From Sphaerolaimus hirsutus (Eukaryota > Nematoda > Chromadorea > Monhysterida > Sphaerolaimidae), in contig OZ038450.1 in the NCBI GenBank assembly GCA_964036195.1, forward strand, positions 18,230,701 through 18,294,700: 64,000 bases of DNA, read 5' to 3'. The position numbers were made by a program, and so were the translations under genes. This document shows, in pieces, positions 10,102-20,289 of this stretch; the first letter of the stretch is position 1, and each line of letters starts with the position of its first letter. The notes below the pieces were generated by a model that did not search any database, was not told the DNA's origin, and saw nothing but the letters and a program-made list of their open reading frames with translations.

Positions 10102-10230
10102 GAAGGATCTCGAGTGGGGGATTTAGGAGTTTATTGATGTCCGGAGTGTCTGCCAACTGCCCTATGTGGGCTATCACTGAACATTAAATAATTCACATCA
10201 GGAAGCATCAATAAGTTCACATTTCTAACA
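10101..10230 (-). repeat. 5' LTR of the gag-only element
   Basis: Second 130-bp copy, beginning TGAAGGATCTCGAG and ending CATTTCTAACA on the + strand, followed by CTAG. It should hold the element's promoter, but no clear TATA box was recognised. Confidence 0.9.
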
Positions 10231-10270
10231 CTAGTTTGTGTGGGTACAATTCAATTCATCACTCCCTCAG

Positions 10271-10458
10271 GCGGGGCGTGGCTGCTCATGTTGCTGCGCT
10301 CGCTGTGCATGGAGCTGTCCGACTGCCTGTCCGCGTCGATCGTGGCGCCTGCTAGCGGCGATTTGTGCAGCGCCATTTTCGCCTGGGCTGCAGTTTACGT
10401 GGCCAATAGCCCGCACAGGGCACTGGATGTGCTCGCCGCGGTGGATGAACTGTTGCTG
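10271..10458 (+). CDS. exon-like coding island, unrecognised gene
   Basis: A good acceptor (TCATCACTCCCTCAG) precedes it and CTG/GTGGGT provides a donor. The 62-residue product is helical: AWLLMLLRSLCMELSDCLSA, then DLCSAIFAWAAVYVANSPHR and ALDVLAAVDELLL. GC content is much higher than in the flanks. The family is not recognised; helical repeats of a large scaffold or ubiquitin-ligase-like protein would fit. The gag-only LTR element is inserted just upstream in the same intron. Confidence 0.5.
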
Positions 10459-10658
10459 GTGGGTTTGGCGCAGTGCCAATTATTAGATTAGGGTTTACGT
10501 CTGAACCCATATCTTGGTCTCTAAAAGGAGGGATGCAATGGAAATTTTCCGACTTACTTATTTATGGTGTTGATGGTTCTCGGGATGGAATTAACTGTAA
10601 GGCATGATAAGTGGAGGTTTTATTTGTCACAGGTTTTTATTTTCCGTTTCGAAATGTA

Positions 10659-10778
10659 GCATATTTGCTTAAATAATTACATCCTTTTGGCATCTGATCA
10701 ATTTCTTGCAAACATTGGAACAAACATGGCATGTTTTTTATAATACATTTTTCATTAATAATTATTCGAGCAAATACG
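10659..10778. mobile_element. small ATATTTGCT-end MITE
   Basis: The left end reads GCATATTTGCTTAAATAATTAC and the right end is the complement of CGTATTTGCTCGAATAATTATT. It belongs with the CCRTATTTGCTTGAATA group at 53,350. TA is present on the left flank only. Confidence 0.6.
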
Positions 10779-10785
10779 TTATTTG

Positions 10786-10808
10786 AAATGCAAATGCAAA
10801 TGCAAATG
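10786..10808. repeat. ATGCAA microsatellite
   Basis: Three to four tandem ATGCAA hexamers. Confidence 0.8.
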
Positions 10809-10853
10809 CCACCACGCTTTTCTTCTCTTTCGTAATTTTCACATTTCTTTGAG

Positions 10854-11024
10854 GTTGTCGCCGCTGCGAATGGTCAACAAGACGAGCAGTCGCGTGAAGT
10901 TGTGGGCTTTTCGAACGGCTGCAGCGAGCGCGTCGTCGTGCAGACCGAACACCCGTACCAAAGAGGATCCGTCGATTCGAGGCTCGTCCAATTTGGCGAC
11001 AATGTTAATTACATGTGCCTGCAG
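10854..11024 (+). CDS. exon-like island, CUB-like segment (part 1)
   Basis: An open 57-codon frame in phase 0 follows ACATTTCTTTGAG and ends at CTGCAG/GTTCGA, a weak donor. It contains FSNGCSERVVVQTEHPYQRG and then SRLVQFGDNVNYMCLQ. An EHPY word followed by a V-x-F strand is typical of CUB-like or galactose-binding-like segments in large E3-ligase-type proteins, such as the ZZEF1 and HECTD groups. That parallel is from memory of family patterns and is tentative. The 12.2-kb island looks like its continuation. Confidence 0.45.
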
Positions 11025-11070
11025 GTTCGAATTTTGTGCGGTTTTTTAACCTTTTTTTGCCACGCACTAG

Positions 11071-11526
11071 CAGGGGTCTCCAAGATTTTGGCCCTCGCGG
11101 GGGCTGGATAGATAGCAAATCGCTCCTCCGGAGGGATAGATAGCTGGAAAAGGTTCTGGGGGCGGGGTGGCGGGGGGGCTTGGGTGGGGGCTGGCGGGGG
11201 CAAAATATATAGGCTTTTTCAAGGTATAGAAAGGGCGAAAAATCACTAAAAAAGGTTAGAAGTAGCAAAAACAGGTGAAAAATGGCTAATAATAGCTATA
11301 TAACCATGCATGTAGCCGAAAATGGCTATTTTGAAGGTGAAAAACTATAAAACGGTGAAAAAATGAGTTATTTTGAGCGAAAATTGGGGCAAAATTTCCC
11401 AAAAATTGCTCCAGATAGATAGATAGCTGAGCGATTTGGGTGTGTGGGTCTCAGGGGGTAGTAGCCAAAAATTTTGCCTCGGGATAGATAGATAGCTGAT
11501 CAGTGTTCCCCCCTAGGAGTCCCCTG
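11071..11526. mobile_element. TATCTATC-family MITE, copy 3
   Basis: It begins CAGGGGTCTCC and ends GGAGTCCCCTG, with GGATAGATAGCAAATCG, GGATAGATAGCTGGAAAA and two GATAGATAGATAGCTGA blocks inside. No 8-bp duplication is visible at this copy. Confidence 0.75.
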
Positions 11527-11678
11527 AAATGTGGGAAAAATATTTTTGACATTAGGGTCTAAAAGAATAAATTATTTTTGATAGCCATCAATAGTAGTTA
11601 GAAACGTTCTCGTTATGGTTAACTTAAATGTGTTCGAAGCAGATTTATGGGTTTCCCTAATTTCAATGGTGTACCAGT

Positions 11679-11864
11679 GTGTGCAGCGCCATTGACATGA
11701 AAAGCGTTCCGCCTGCGTCCGTTCGCGTCGGAGTGCGCCCCGCCGTCGGGGACACGCTGCGGCTGCACCTGCACTCGGGCGCGCCCGCCGGCTGCGGCAG
11801 GTACTCGCGCGTGGCCACACTCCCGCCCGCCCAGCCTTTGGGCAACACTGTCTTGTGTTGTCTG
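11679..11864 (+). CDS. exon-like coding island, unrecognised gene
   Basis: A GC-rich 62-codon open frame (CSAIDMKSVPPASVRVGVRP, then VGDTLRLHLHSGAPAGCG) runs up to the donor CTG/GTGAGT. The upstream CAG at about 11,675 or 11,683 could be the acceptor. The simple phase does not match the neighbouring islands, so either an exon is missing or a small indel exists. The family is not recognised. Confidence 0.4.
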
Positions 11865-12209
11865 GTGAGTGTGTTACAGCGTTTTGGTAGTTACGATTTT
11901 GCAAATTCTGTTTTACTGTATATCCTCTAATCAGTCCCAAGGGGTATTTCTTTAGATATAGAGCTGAGGAGTTTTTCCAGGGGACAAATTTTTTCGAATT
12001 TTCAGAATTTTGCATAAAATGCGTGATTAATTTACTGTGTAAATGGAGTTAAATTAGTTTCGTAAATTAGAAGCTGGAATACAAATGCAATAATTGATGC
12101 AATAAAAAATACTAGTGAGCACAAACTGCAGCAGGGTTATTTTTTCTTCACGTTCACAACAGGTGGGGGGGGTTATTCGAGCATATCTTAATATTCATAT
12201 GTATTCAAG

Positions 12210-12442
12210 GGTACGATGTGATCACAGGCAACAGCGTGCGGTTCGTGCTCGAATCGCTGGGCGAATCCTCGTGCCCGTCCAATGGCCAGCAGACTGCCCC
12301 CAATGGTGTGGGCGGAGCTTTCGGTTACCAGTGCGCCGTCACTGGTTTTAAACGCACTGGTGGAGATCTGCTATTGGCGCTTGAAAGGGAACTCGCCTGG
12401 CTTTGCGCTGAGGCCACTGCCGTGCTTATTTCGGTCTGTTAA
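12210..12442 (+). CDS. exon-like island, CUB-like segment (part 2)
   Basis: The acceptor ATGTATTCAAG precedes an open frame beginning YDVITGNSVRFVLESLGESS, continuing to GAFGYQCAVTGF and then GGDLLLALERELAWLCAEAT. The strand word GN-x-VRF followed by FGYQC-x-VTGF matches the end of the CUB-like fold proposed at 10.85 kb, followed by a helix. No clean donor is seen before the in-frame stop at 12,440. Confidence 0.45.
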
Positions 12443-12651
12443 TTTGGCGCCATTTTCTGCCTTTATTTTGTTGACAACTGACACTTCTAAAACTGATAAA
12501 TCTGTTTTCAACACATTTTAGTTTCCATAATGAAAATTTTTTGTCCGCATCAGAGGTTACAGACCCCTTTTCCCGGTAAACTCAGATATATTTAAAATGA
12601 CTTATCAGTAAATGCTTTGGAAATGTCGGTTGTGAACGGCTCAGACCTGCT

Positions 12652-12850
12652 GTGCATTTTTACCCGCTGTGCATGGTAACCTGGCGTGCATTTTTCGCTG
12701 CCTGGTGTGCATGGTTGCCCTGTGTGCATGGCAGCCATCCCTCCATGCACACCGGGCCCCCATGCACACCAGGCCCCCATGCACACCGGGCACCACCATG
12801 CGCACCGGGTATTCGTGCACAGCGAGCCGACAAGCACGCCGGGTGTGCGC
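12652..12850. repeat. CATGCACACCGGG minisatellite, inverted halves
   Basis: The left half has GGTGTGCATGG and GTGTGCATGGC units. The right half has CCATGCACACCGGGCCCC units in the opposite orientation, so the array folds on itself. Several overlapping open frames here are by-products of the period and are not genes. Confidence 0.75.
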
Positions 12851-12891
12851 CCACTCCCGCGCTGCCACATGTCCAATTGTTTCCCCCGCAG

Positions 12892-13815
12892 CATAGTTGT
12901 TAAAACGTATTTACTTTTACTCAAAAAGTATGTATACTCGAGTACTGAGTAAATATGTTTATGTATACTTTGAAAAAAGTACCGGTACTCACATTTACGT
13001 ATACTTTTGGAAAGTACTCGAGTACAGAAAACGTATTTCAGATAGCCTTTGTTATAGGCTTTTCGAAAGGAATAGATGGAAAAAGGGAGAAAAAATGAAA
13101 AGTAGGAAAAAAATTGCCAAAAATAGCTGAAAACAGTATGTGCCATATGACATCTAAACCCATCCCACATCTAGATCGACGGCACATTTTATTTTGTGTC
13201 ATCCATGTCAACGGGGGCGGGTAACCCCACCCCAAACTGCCCAGCAATCTATCTATCCATGGATCGATTTTTTTGGCTACTTTCCATTGAACACCCCCCC
13301 CCCCGCGAATTGCCTAGCTACCTGGCTATCTGGTGCGCTTTTGAGCCATTTTACTCTAATTTGCACCAACAATCACACATTTTCATACTTCTTATAGATT
13401 TTCACCTTCCAAATCATTAGGTCATGTGTTTTATTGCCTATTCTCAGCATGCCGGGTATAATTAAATGTTTTCTGTGTCAACATGTTCCGTGTTCAGTCT
13501 AGATGTGGGATGGGTTTAGATGTCGGTTAAGCATGGCCCGCTGAAAATAGGCACAAACACATAAACAAGTGAATTTGAAGGCTAAAATGGTCAAATAGGT
13601 ATGAAAATGAGTGATTCTGAGTGAAAATTGGGGCAAAATTCCTAAAAAATATACACTTTTACATTTTCTGGGGGTAAAAGTATTTTTCTCATGTTTACTC
13701 AGGAGTAAAAGTAAAAAAATTTCCTTTACATAATCTGTACTCAGGGGGTAAGTAAAAAATAGATACTTTACGTTTACATATACTTTGAAAATGTTCAGTA
13801 CTTTTAACAACTCTG
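12892..13815. mobile_element. hAT-like MITE, TSD CCCCGCAG
   Basis: The left end is CATAGTTGTTAAAACGTA and the right end the complement of CAGAGTTGTTAAAAGTAC. Both flanks carry CCCCGCAG (12,884-12,891 and 13,816-13,823). The subterminal regions are rich in GTACTCGAGTAC and GTATACTTT words. A TATCTATC-family copy (about 13,212-13,640) is nested inside. An inverted pair, CATCTAAACCCATCCCACATC, lies at about 13,150 and 13,500. No transposase is encoded. Confidence 0.85.
13212..13640. mobile_element. TATCTATC-family MITE, copy 4 (nested)
   Basis: It has the family signatures CAGCAATCTATCTATCCATGG and the AGCTACCTGGCTATCTGG block, then GAGTGAAAATTGGGGCAAAA. It interrupts the AGTTGTTAAAA element, so it inserted later or was captured with it. 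Confidence 0.5.
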
Positions 13816-13883
13816 CCCCGCAGCCGATAGTCATTTGTTGTACTATCTATTGTTTTATATTGTTTGTCGATTGTTTTTTTTAC

Positions 13884-14647
13884 CAGAGTTGTGAAAATAC
13901 CGGTATTTTTGGAAAGCGTAAGCGTAAGCGTAAATACACTTTCCAGATTTTGAGTATGGATACTAAAAGCGTAAGGTATTTTTAAAATACCTAGGAAAGC
14001 GTAAAAAAAAGCGTAAGCGTAAAAATTTTTTTGAAAGGGCTCTTGCTTGTTGAGCATGGGAAAAACGCGTGCTTTTACATTTAGATGTATCTATTTATCA
14101 TATCCATTCATAATTTCAAATTTTTCTCATCAAAACAAGCTTTCAGCAAGATTTTTCCCATGCCCACTTGGTAGTCTGCTCTTGGATGTCGATGCAATTC
14201 ATCGACAGTGACACTTAATCCATCTTCTAACTCGGAGTTAGCGATGTCGACGGCGATAACATTGTCGTCAGAATCCATTGTTGGTCAAAAAAATTTTTAA
14301 TCTAAACCTTTGCTAGACAACACAATTTAGGCCAGACGTTCGTATTTCGACACCTTTGTATTTACATGTGCCGCTATGTACAGTACGCTACTGCACACAT
14401 GCAGTCATTTATTTTTGGTACACCTCATTCTCTTCTCGTTCACTTTTTTTGTGGTTTTACGCTTTTTCAAAAGCGTACAACTGGACCGTATGAAAAGTCT
14501 TTTTACGCTTTTAGTACCCGGGTATTTCAGCCAGGAAAGCGTAATAAAGCGTACAGGTATTTTACGAAAGCGTAAGCGTAAGCGTAAATATAAATACCCA
14601 TTTACCCGGGTATTTCGGGTAAGCGTAAATACGCTTTCGCAACTCTG
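13884..14647. mobile_element. hAT-like MITE, TSD TTTTTTAC, AAGCGTAAGCGTAA repeats
   Basis: It starts CAGAGTTGTGAAAATACCGG and ends with the complement of CAGAGTTGCGAAAGCG. The flanking duplication TTTTTTAC lies at 13,876-13,883 and 14,648-14,655. Both subterminal regions contain runs of AAGCGT(AAGCGT)n, in opposite orientations. It is a relative of the element at 12,892. No transposase frame is seen. Confidence 0.88.
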
Positions 14648-14869
14648 TTTTTTACTCATCAATCTAAATACACAGAAATCGGTGCTTGCATGAACAGAAC
14701 CAGCTAACTAACATCGAAAAAACAATAGACAAACAATAAAACAATAGATCGTATTAGGTTGTAAACTAAATAACCTTAATTTTTTGCGATTTCACATTCA
14801 TGCATCCCATTCTGTTGTACATTGGCGGATAATTATGTCGTTCGAGTATGTTGGGCTCTGGGGTTGGGG

Positions 14870-15525
14870 CTATGACGAAATCTTTTTGTTCCCTGGAATA
14901 ATTCCCCAGTCCCGAGGTCATTTTGAATGTGGAAAACGAGGAAAACGTGGTCGTTTTGAATGGCTGATCTGGATGTTGGACGGATCTTTGAAGCTGCACA
15001 CATCAACCATTTCTGGGCTGATTTGGGTCGATCAATGCTTAAAATGATCACAATAACCTGGAGATTCATTGTGATTTTCAGAAAATTGGCTGAGAAACGC
15101 TCAAGAGTTTTGACGTTGCACACATCATTCTTCATGCGGTTATTTATGTGGATGGGAGGCTAAAGTTTGAAGTGCTACAACTTTTGCTTGGAAATAGATC
15201 TTTAACTCATTCTTTTGGTATACAACTTCATGTGGTCTAAAGTATACGATAGCATGTTCAGATAAATTTATTTTACGTGTTTAAAAACCGGGTCAAATCG
15301 GCATAAGGAATTCAGACATCACTAATACGACCACAAAAATGGCATCTGACGGTTGTCCCGATCATTTTAAGTGTAGAACAATCCAAATCGGCCTAGAAAT
15401 GACTGAGTTATTAAGCTTCTAACTCAATCAGCAGGATCGGCAATGCAAAATGACCACGTTTTTATAGACCCCCCTTATCTTAGGACTGGGGGATTATTCA
15501 AGGAAACAAGATAATTCCGTCATAG
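14870..15525. mobile_element. inverted-repeat element with CTATGACGRAAT ends
   Basis: The left terminus CTATGACGAAATCTTTTTG, continuing GGAATAATTCCCCAGTCC, faces the complement of the right terminus CTATGACGGAATTATCTTG and GAATAATCCCCCAGTCC. The arms are about 70 bp. No target duplication was identified. The interior is unrecognised. Confidence 0.65.
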
Positions 15526-15650
15526 CGTCGCAGCGGGTAAAAATGCACAGAGGTACAGGCCCGTTGTGAACTAGTGTGTGTAGTCCAATAGGGTTATTTG
15601 TCTTATCATATCGAATTTCGTGATCTAAAATTCACGGTGGGAACCCTGCA

Positions 15651-15895
15651 AAATGACCACCACCTGACGCAGTTGCCGCGGCGCAGCGCGACACACTTTC
15701 AAACGAAGATGAGGCCCGCACGAGACGGTGCAGCGCGACAGGGAACTTGTGCGGCGCGGCCCCAGTCCGGCGCACGTGCCCACTGCGCGAGGCGCTCGCT
15801 GGCACTCTGCCAGATGCCGTGGTCACGGGCCAGGGGAAGTTTGCCAAGGAGTTTATTGCCGCTAGCACCAGCTGTGGCTGGCAGATTGGCTAGGT
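15651..15895 (+). CDS. exon-like GC-rich island, unrecognised
   Basis: After ACCTGACGCAG an open frame reads AAAQRDTLSNEDEARTRRCS, then NLCGAAPVRRTCPLREALAG and GKFAKEFIAASTSCGWQIG, ending at TAG just before the donor-like AG/GTGCGT. Both strands are open here because of high GC content, so the strand is an inference from the splice-like ends. It may be a later exon of the 6-12 kb gene. Confidence 0.35.
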
Positions 15896-16012
15896 GCGTG
15901 TTGGGGTTGCTATTTTATTTGCATTGTTAAGACTCGCTTTCCCTAAGAACCAAACATGCCCAAAACTGTGAAAGCACAAATTTTTTTTTCGCGTTTTTTA
16001 TCGTGGATTTGT

Positions 16013-16670
16013 AATCTACATATGAGGCGTCCAATTCTAAAAGTCGACAAGTCCAAAATATGAAAATTTCGAGTTAGGCCCGGAAACGTCATCTGGGGCT
16101 ACTTCTGCACATTTTTCATCATATTCCATAAATTTTTTGACCTCACATGCCCATATGGCAAAGTGCCAAATTTGACATTTTTGGGGAAAAATGCAAAAAG
16201 TTTGGGCAAGAAGTCGACACGTCCACTTAGTTTTGGGCTAAAAGGCGACAAGTCCATCCTCCGCTTCCTTTTTTTATGGGAAAAAACGCAAGAAATGTGA
16301 CAAGTCCACTATGGAAACCGATTTCTAAAGGGCGACAAGTCCATAATTTTCCCATAAGGCAGCCTCGGCTTCCCCGGGAACAAAAATGTTCTCGCGTGCA
16401 AGAAGGCGACAAGTCCATTTCCCTCCCCGAAACAGTTTTGCTCTGACCGAATGGAATTTTATGGACACCCCATTTTTCACATATACGTTGAGATTAGGGG
16501 CTGAAATGTTGACACTTTATTGTCAACATATGGAACTTTATGAAAACCATGAGAGAGCCAAATTGGACATGCACCACGGGCCTGGAATTGGATCGGAAAT
16601 TTAAAATGCGATTTACTCAAAATCACATTTTGTGGACTTGTCGACTTTTAGAATTAGACGCCTCATATTT
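16013..16670. mobile_element. inverted-repeat element with GACAAGTCCA motifs
   Basis: The ends are inverted copies of ATGAGGCGTCCAATTCTAAA followed by GTCGACAAGTCC (left at about 16,022, right complement ending at about 16,670). In between, GGCGACAAGTCCA or a close relative recurs at about 16,213, 16,243, 16,298, 16,332 and 16,405. Such regularly placed copies look like subterminal transposase-binding sites. Confidence 0.65.
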
Positions 16671-16689
16671 AGAAACTCAAAATTTTCTT

Positions 16690-18045
16690 CCATACATATA
16701 TCCGAAAATGTCATCTTCCTACTGAAAAAATCGATCAAAGACAAAAGTCATCATTTTTTGGGCTGTTTTTTTGGAAATTCATAACTTTTGCTTGATATTA
16801 TCTTTCACTATAATATTTTGTATTTTTATTAAGATAGTGTTGGAGATTAATTGGCCCATACAAATGAACGTCATCAAACTTTTTTTTCTCACCAAAAATA
16901 ATGGCTGAAATTTTGAAAATGGCACCAAATTTTCAGTTTGTAATTGAGAGCTTAGTTTTTTTTTTACAAAAACTGTGGTCAATTGCATAGTTTATGATAA
17001 AACAATAAAATCTAAAAACTAGGCCTGCACTTTTTTCATGACAGTTTGAAACACCCCTGTCACCATCACATGCAATCCATTCTGAAGACTCAGATGAAGT
17101 TCTTTTTAAAAAGTTTCCATCATAAACTTAGGTTCTTTTCCATGGTCTTTCATTTGTAGGTCTCCATGTTTTATGGAACACAATTTGGATGGGTGCTGTC
17201 ATACAAAAATGCACTTTTTCTGCAATTATCACATGCATAGTCGTGCAATATCCAAAAATAGTTCACTTGTACCAGTAACTAAGTGTGCTGATAGTGTCCT
17301 TTAGCTGGCCATTTGGCTATTTTTCTCAGTGAACACTTTAGATGAAATGTGACTGATAAGAGTGACCTATAGGGGAACAAACAATTGTTCAAATGTTGAT
17401 AGCATTCTGCTAGCAAGCAGAAACAAAAAATAACCAAATGGCCAGCTAAAGGACACTATCAGCACACATAGCACACGACTATGCATGTGATAATTGCAGA
17501 AAAAGTGCATTTTTGTATGACAGCACCCATCCAAATTGTGTTCCATAAAACATGGAGACCTACAAATGAAAGACCATGGAAAAGAACCTAAGTTTATGAT
17601 GGAAACTTTTTAAAAAGAACTTCATCTGAGTCTTCAGAATGGATTGCATGTGATGGTGACAGGGGTGTTTCAAACTGTCATGGAAAAAAGTGCAGGCCTA
17701 TTTTTTAGATTTTATTGTTTTATCATAAACTATGCAATTGACCACAGTTTTTGTAAAAAAAAACTAAGCTCTCAATTACAAACTGAAAATTTGGTGCCAT
17801 TTTCAAAATTTCAGCCATTATTTTTGGTGAGAAAAAAAAGTTTGATGAAGTTCATTTGTATGGGCCAATTAATCTCCAAGACTATCTTAATAAAAATCCA
17901 AAATATTATATTGATAGATAATATCAAGCAAAAGTTATGAATTTCCAAAAAACAGCCCGAAAAATGATGACTTTTGACTTTGATCGATTTTTTCAGTAGG
18001 AAGATGACATTTTCGCATATATGTATTGAAGGAAATTTTGAGTTT
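16690..18045. repeat. 1.35-kb inverted repeat (foldback)
   Basis: The left arm is about 16,690-17,345 and the right arm about 17,400-18,045, with a spacer of about 55 bp. Matching words are placed symmetrically around 17,362: CATCTTCCTACTGAAAAAAT, GGCCCATACAAATGAAC, CAGCACACATAG and CTAAAGGACACTATCAGC. A 98-codon frame across the right arm is the mirror of one in the left and has no recognisable content. Confidence 0.85.
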
Positions 18046-18160
18046 CAATATATGTAGATTCCAATTCCAGGATAAAAAACGCAAAAAAAGATTCTTAAAT
18101 TTGTGAAGTGATGCATACACACATTTGTAAATATTTTTTTCGAAGACGGGTACCTTTTTG

Positions 18161-18318
18161 CATAGTTGTTAAAATGTATTTACGTTGACTCAAAAAGTAT
18201 GTATACTCGAGTACTGAGTAAATGCGTTTACTTATACTTTGAAAAAAGTACCTGTACTCGCTCTTATGAATACTTTTTGAGTGTACTTGAGTAAAGAAAA
18301 CGTATTTCAGATAGGCTG
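18161..18318. mobile_element. truncated AGTTGTTAAAA hAT-like element
   Basis: It begins CATAGTTGTTAAAATGTA and keeps the GTACTTGAGTA and AAAACGTATTTCAGATAG interior of the 12,892 element. It is then cut off by integrase sequence at about 18,318. Confidence 0.75.
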
Positions 18319-20085
18319 TGTTTATGCTACATGTGTTACCCATATTTAGTGTCCCTGCAGTCATTTTGTCTGATAATGCCTTGTTTTGTGGACAGCGTTT
18401 TTGCCCGCTTATTGAGGTATTTCAATACCACACGCCTTGCTGTGTTTGCATACATGCCAAAAGGCATGGACGACCACCCGGACTGCAGACCCACAACGGA
18501 TACGGTAGCCGCCACACGGCCACGCAAAGCGCGCGAGGAACCAATGAGAACACACTCCCGCGCGAGGGTGGAGGCGGAGTCACAGCGGGATGAATTTAAG
18601 ACAATGGCAAGCCCGCGCCATGAGAACAATGAGGCAGAGCCCGTAACTGGACTCACTACAGTAGGTCCACAATCAATGGCTGGTGGCCGACGGCCACCGA
18701 CTCCATGTGAATGGGTTCAATACGGCACATATTTTACCACCAATTACTCCCATAGCCAAACTTAAAAAATGCAAGATCAGGAACCATATATTGCAAACTT
18801 GCGAACCACTTGTCAGGCAGCACCCGATCAAAAAGTCCCCCCATTCTTTTTGGATCATTGTGGAATTGTGTGGCAACAAGCTGAGGCTTCAATTGTGCCG
18901 GGGATCAAGTTGTATGATCATGTGTGCATCCCTTTGCAATTGTGTCCACTAGTTCTCGGACTAGCTCAAAATGATCCTACAGCCGGACATTTGGGAATTT
19001 TGAAATATTTCAAAAAATAAAGAATTTGTTTGGTTCCCAAATATGTGACCAGAGAGTGCGCGCTGGATTGCTACATGTCCTTTGTGTTGTGCATGGAAAG
19101 GTTTGTGTCACACTATGCGTACGCAAATGTCGTGCCGGAAAATCACGCGCTCGCCCAGCGATGTCATCGCCATGGACACCGTCCGGCTGCTACCCGAACT
19201 CACAGAGGAAATAAGCACATGTAAGTTTGTTTAGATCAATGCATGCAATTTGGCGTGGCCGTGCCTGTGCCAGACATCAAACAGGACACCGTCGCTTTTG
19301 CATTCCTGCTGCACATTCTTCCTGTGTTTAGCATGCCCGGCATCATTTTGAGCAATAACGCACCCAGTTTCATCGAGGGCGCTTTCAAAAGGTTGTTATT
19401 GTATTTCAATATGATGCAGCACAAATCATTTGTGTATATGCCAAAAGGCAACAGAATGGTCGAGCCGTAACGGTGTTCTGATAGAAATTGTGTCCCATTA
19501 TGCAAATTGTGACTGGAACTACCATCTAGGCGCTGCCGTGCATTCATACAATGCCTCAAAAAACCTGACCATGTGCACCACCCCGTATTTGTAATTTTTT
19601 GGCTGGCCAGCTGCTTCACCTGTGAAAATGAATTATAGAGACGCCGGCAGATGGAGACGCCGAGCGAGCTGAATCACCCAACATGCACGCAGAGTCCACC
19701 GTGCTAACACAACACATCACGGCAGCCCGCAAGGCTGCGCAGGTAGCATTGGGCCATGCGCAATTGAAATAACAGTTCTACGCTAATCGCCATGCATGCC
19801 AATTGAATTTGATACCCGGGCAAGCTGTGCACATTTATACACAACAACTAACTGAGCACACTGGCCCTTGTAAGAAATTCGCTGCTTTTTTCTTAGGTCC
19901 TTATGAGTGCGTCTGCTATGTCCATGCTCTAGTAACTATTTATAATGACACTAATGATAAGTTTGATATGGTGCATGCAGATAGATGCAAACCTACAATT
20001 GAAAATATTAACCCCACTTGTACGCAGAACCTCGGCGCCATTAAATCGGTAATTATAATTATGGAAATTTCAGTTTTCAGCATGT
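18318..20085 (+). pseudogene. pol: Ty3/gypsy integrase remnant, left arm
   Basis: First comes a core fragment (LPIFSVPAVILSDNA). At about 18,478 the inverted-repeat arm begins with the RNase H-integrase linker. Next is the zinc-binding N-terminus with NDPTAGHLGILKYF (18,960-19,020), then a catalytic-core part with LPVFSMPGIILSNNAPSFIE and KSFVYMPKGNRMVEP (19,300-19,470), and the C-terminal part GQAVHIYTQQLTEHTGP (19,803-20,060). Stops and frameshifts separate the parts. Integrase normally joins cDNA to host DNA; this copy cannot. It matches 42,060-40,240 in inverted orientation. Confidence 0.8.
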
Positions 20086-20289
20086 GATTTGAACATCTAA
20101 ATTGATTGCACCATTCAAAATTCAAACCATTCAAAAAAATTCAGCATCAAAGCAAACACGTGCGCATGTGTGTAAATAGACAGTGCCCACGTGCACTGTT
20201 GAAGTGTAGTGTGCACTGATACATAGGTGAACTCCAAGAGTTCACTGCCATATCAGTGTCAACTGCATTGAGTTGCAGATTTGTTCCCA

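Larger units (their letters stand above)
7686..10230 (-). mobile_element. compact gag-only LTR retrotransposon
   Basis: A complete element of 2,545 bp. Two direct 130-bp repeats (7,686-7,815 and 10,101-10,230) begin TG and end CA and appear identical by eye. They are flanked by the 4-bp duplication CTAG (7,682-7,685 and 10,231-10,234). The only reading frame is a 741-codon gag on the minus strand. There is no protease, reverse transcriptase or integrase. It therefore needs enzymes in trans, like the plant elements called TR-GAG. It sits in an intron, antisense to the surrounding exon islands, only about 40 bp upstream of the acceptor at 10,270. Identical LTRs imply recent insertion. Confidence 0.9.

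Noticed and set aside
8230-10103. Several open frames on the + strand opposite gag (e.g. 8,230-8,613)
   Set aside because: They are antisense shadows of the 741-codon gag frame, caused by its GC-rich biased codons.
12652-12896. Multiple overlapping ORFs of 64-88 codons on both strands
   Set aside because: All arise from one CATGCACACCGGG minisatellite read in different frames.
17644-17940. 98-codon frame in the right arm of the inverted repeat as a gene
   Set aside because: No recognisable content; a mirrored partial frame exists in the left arm with different breaks, as expected for non-coding inverted repeats.
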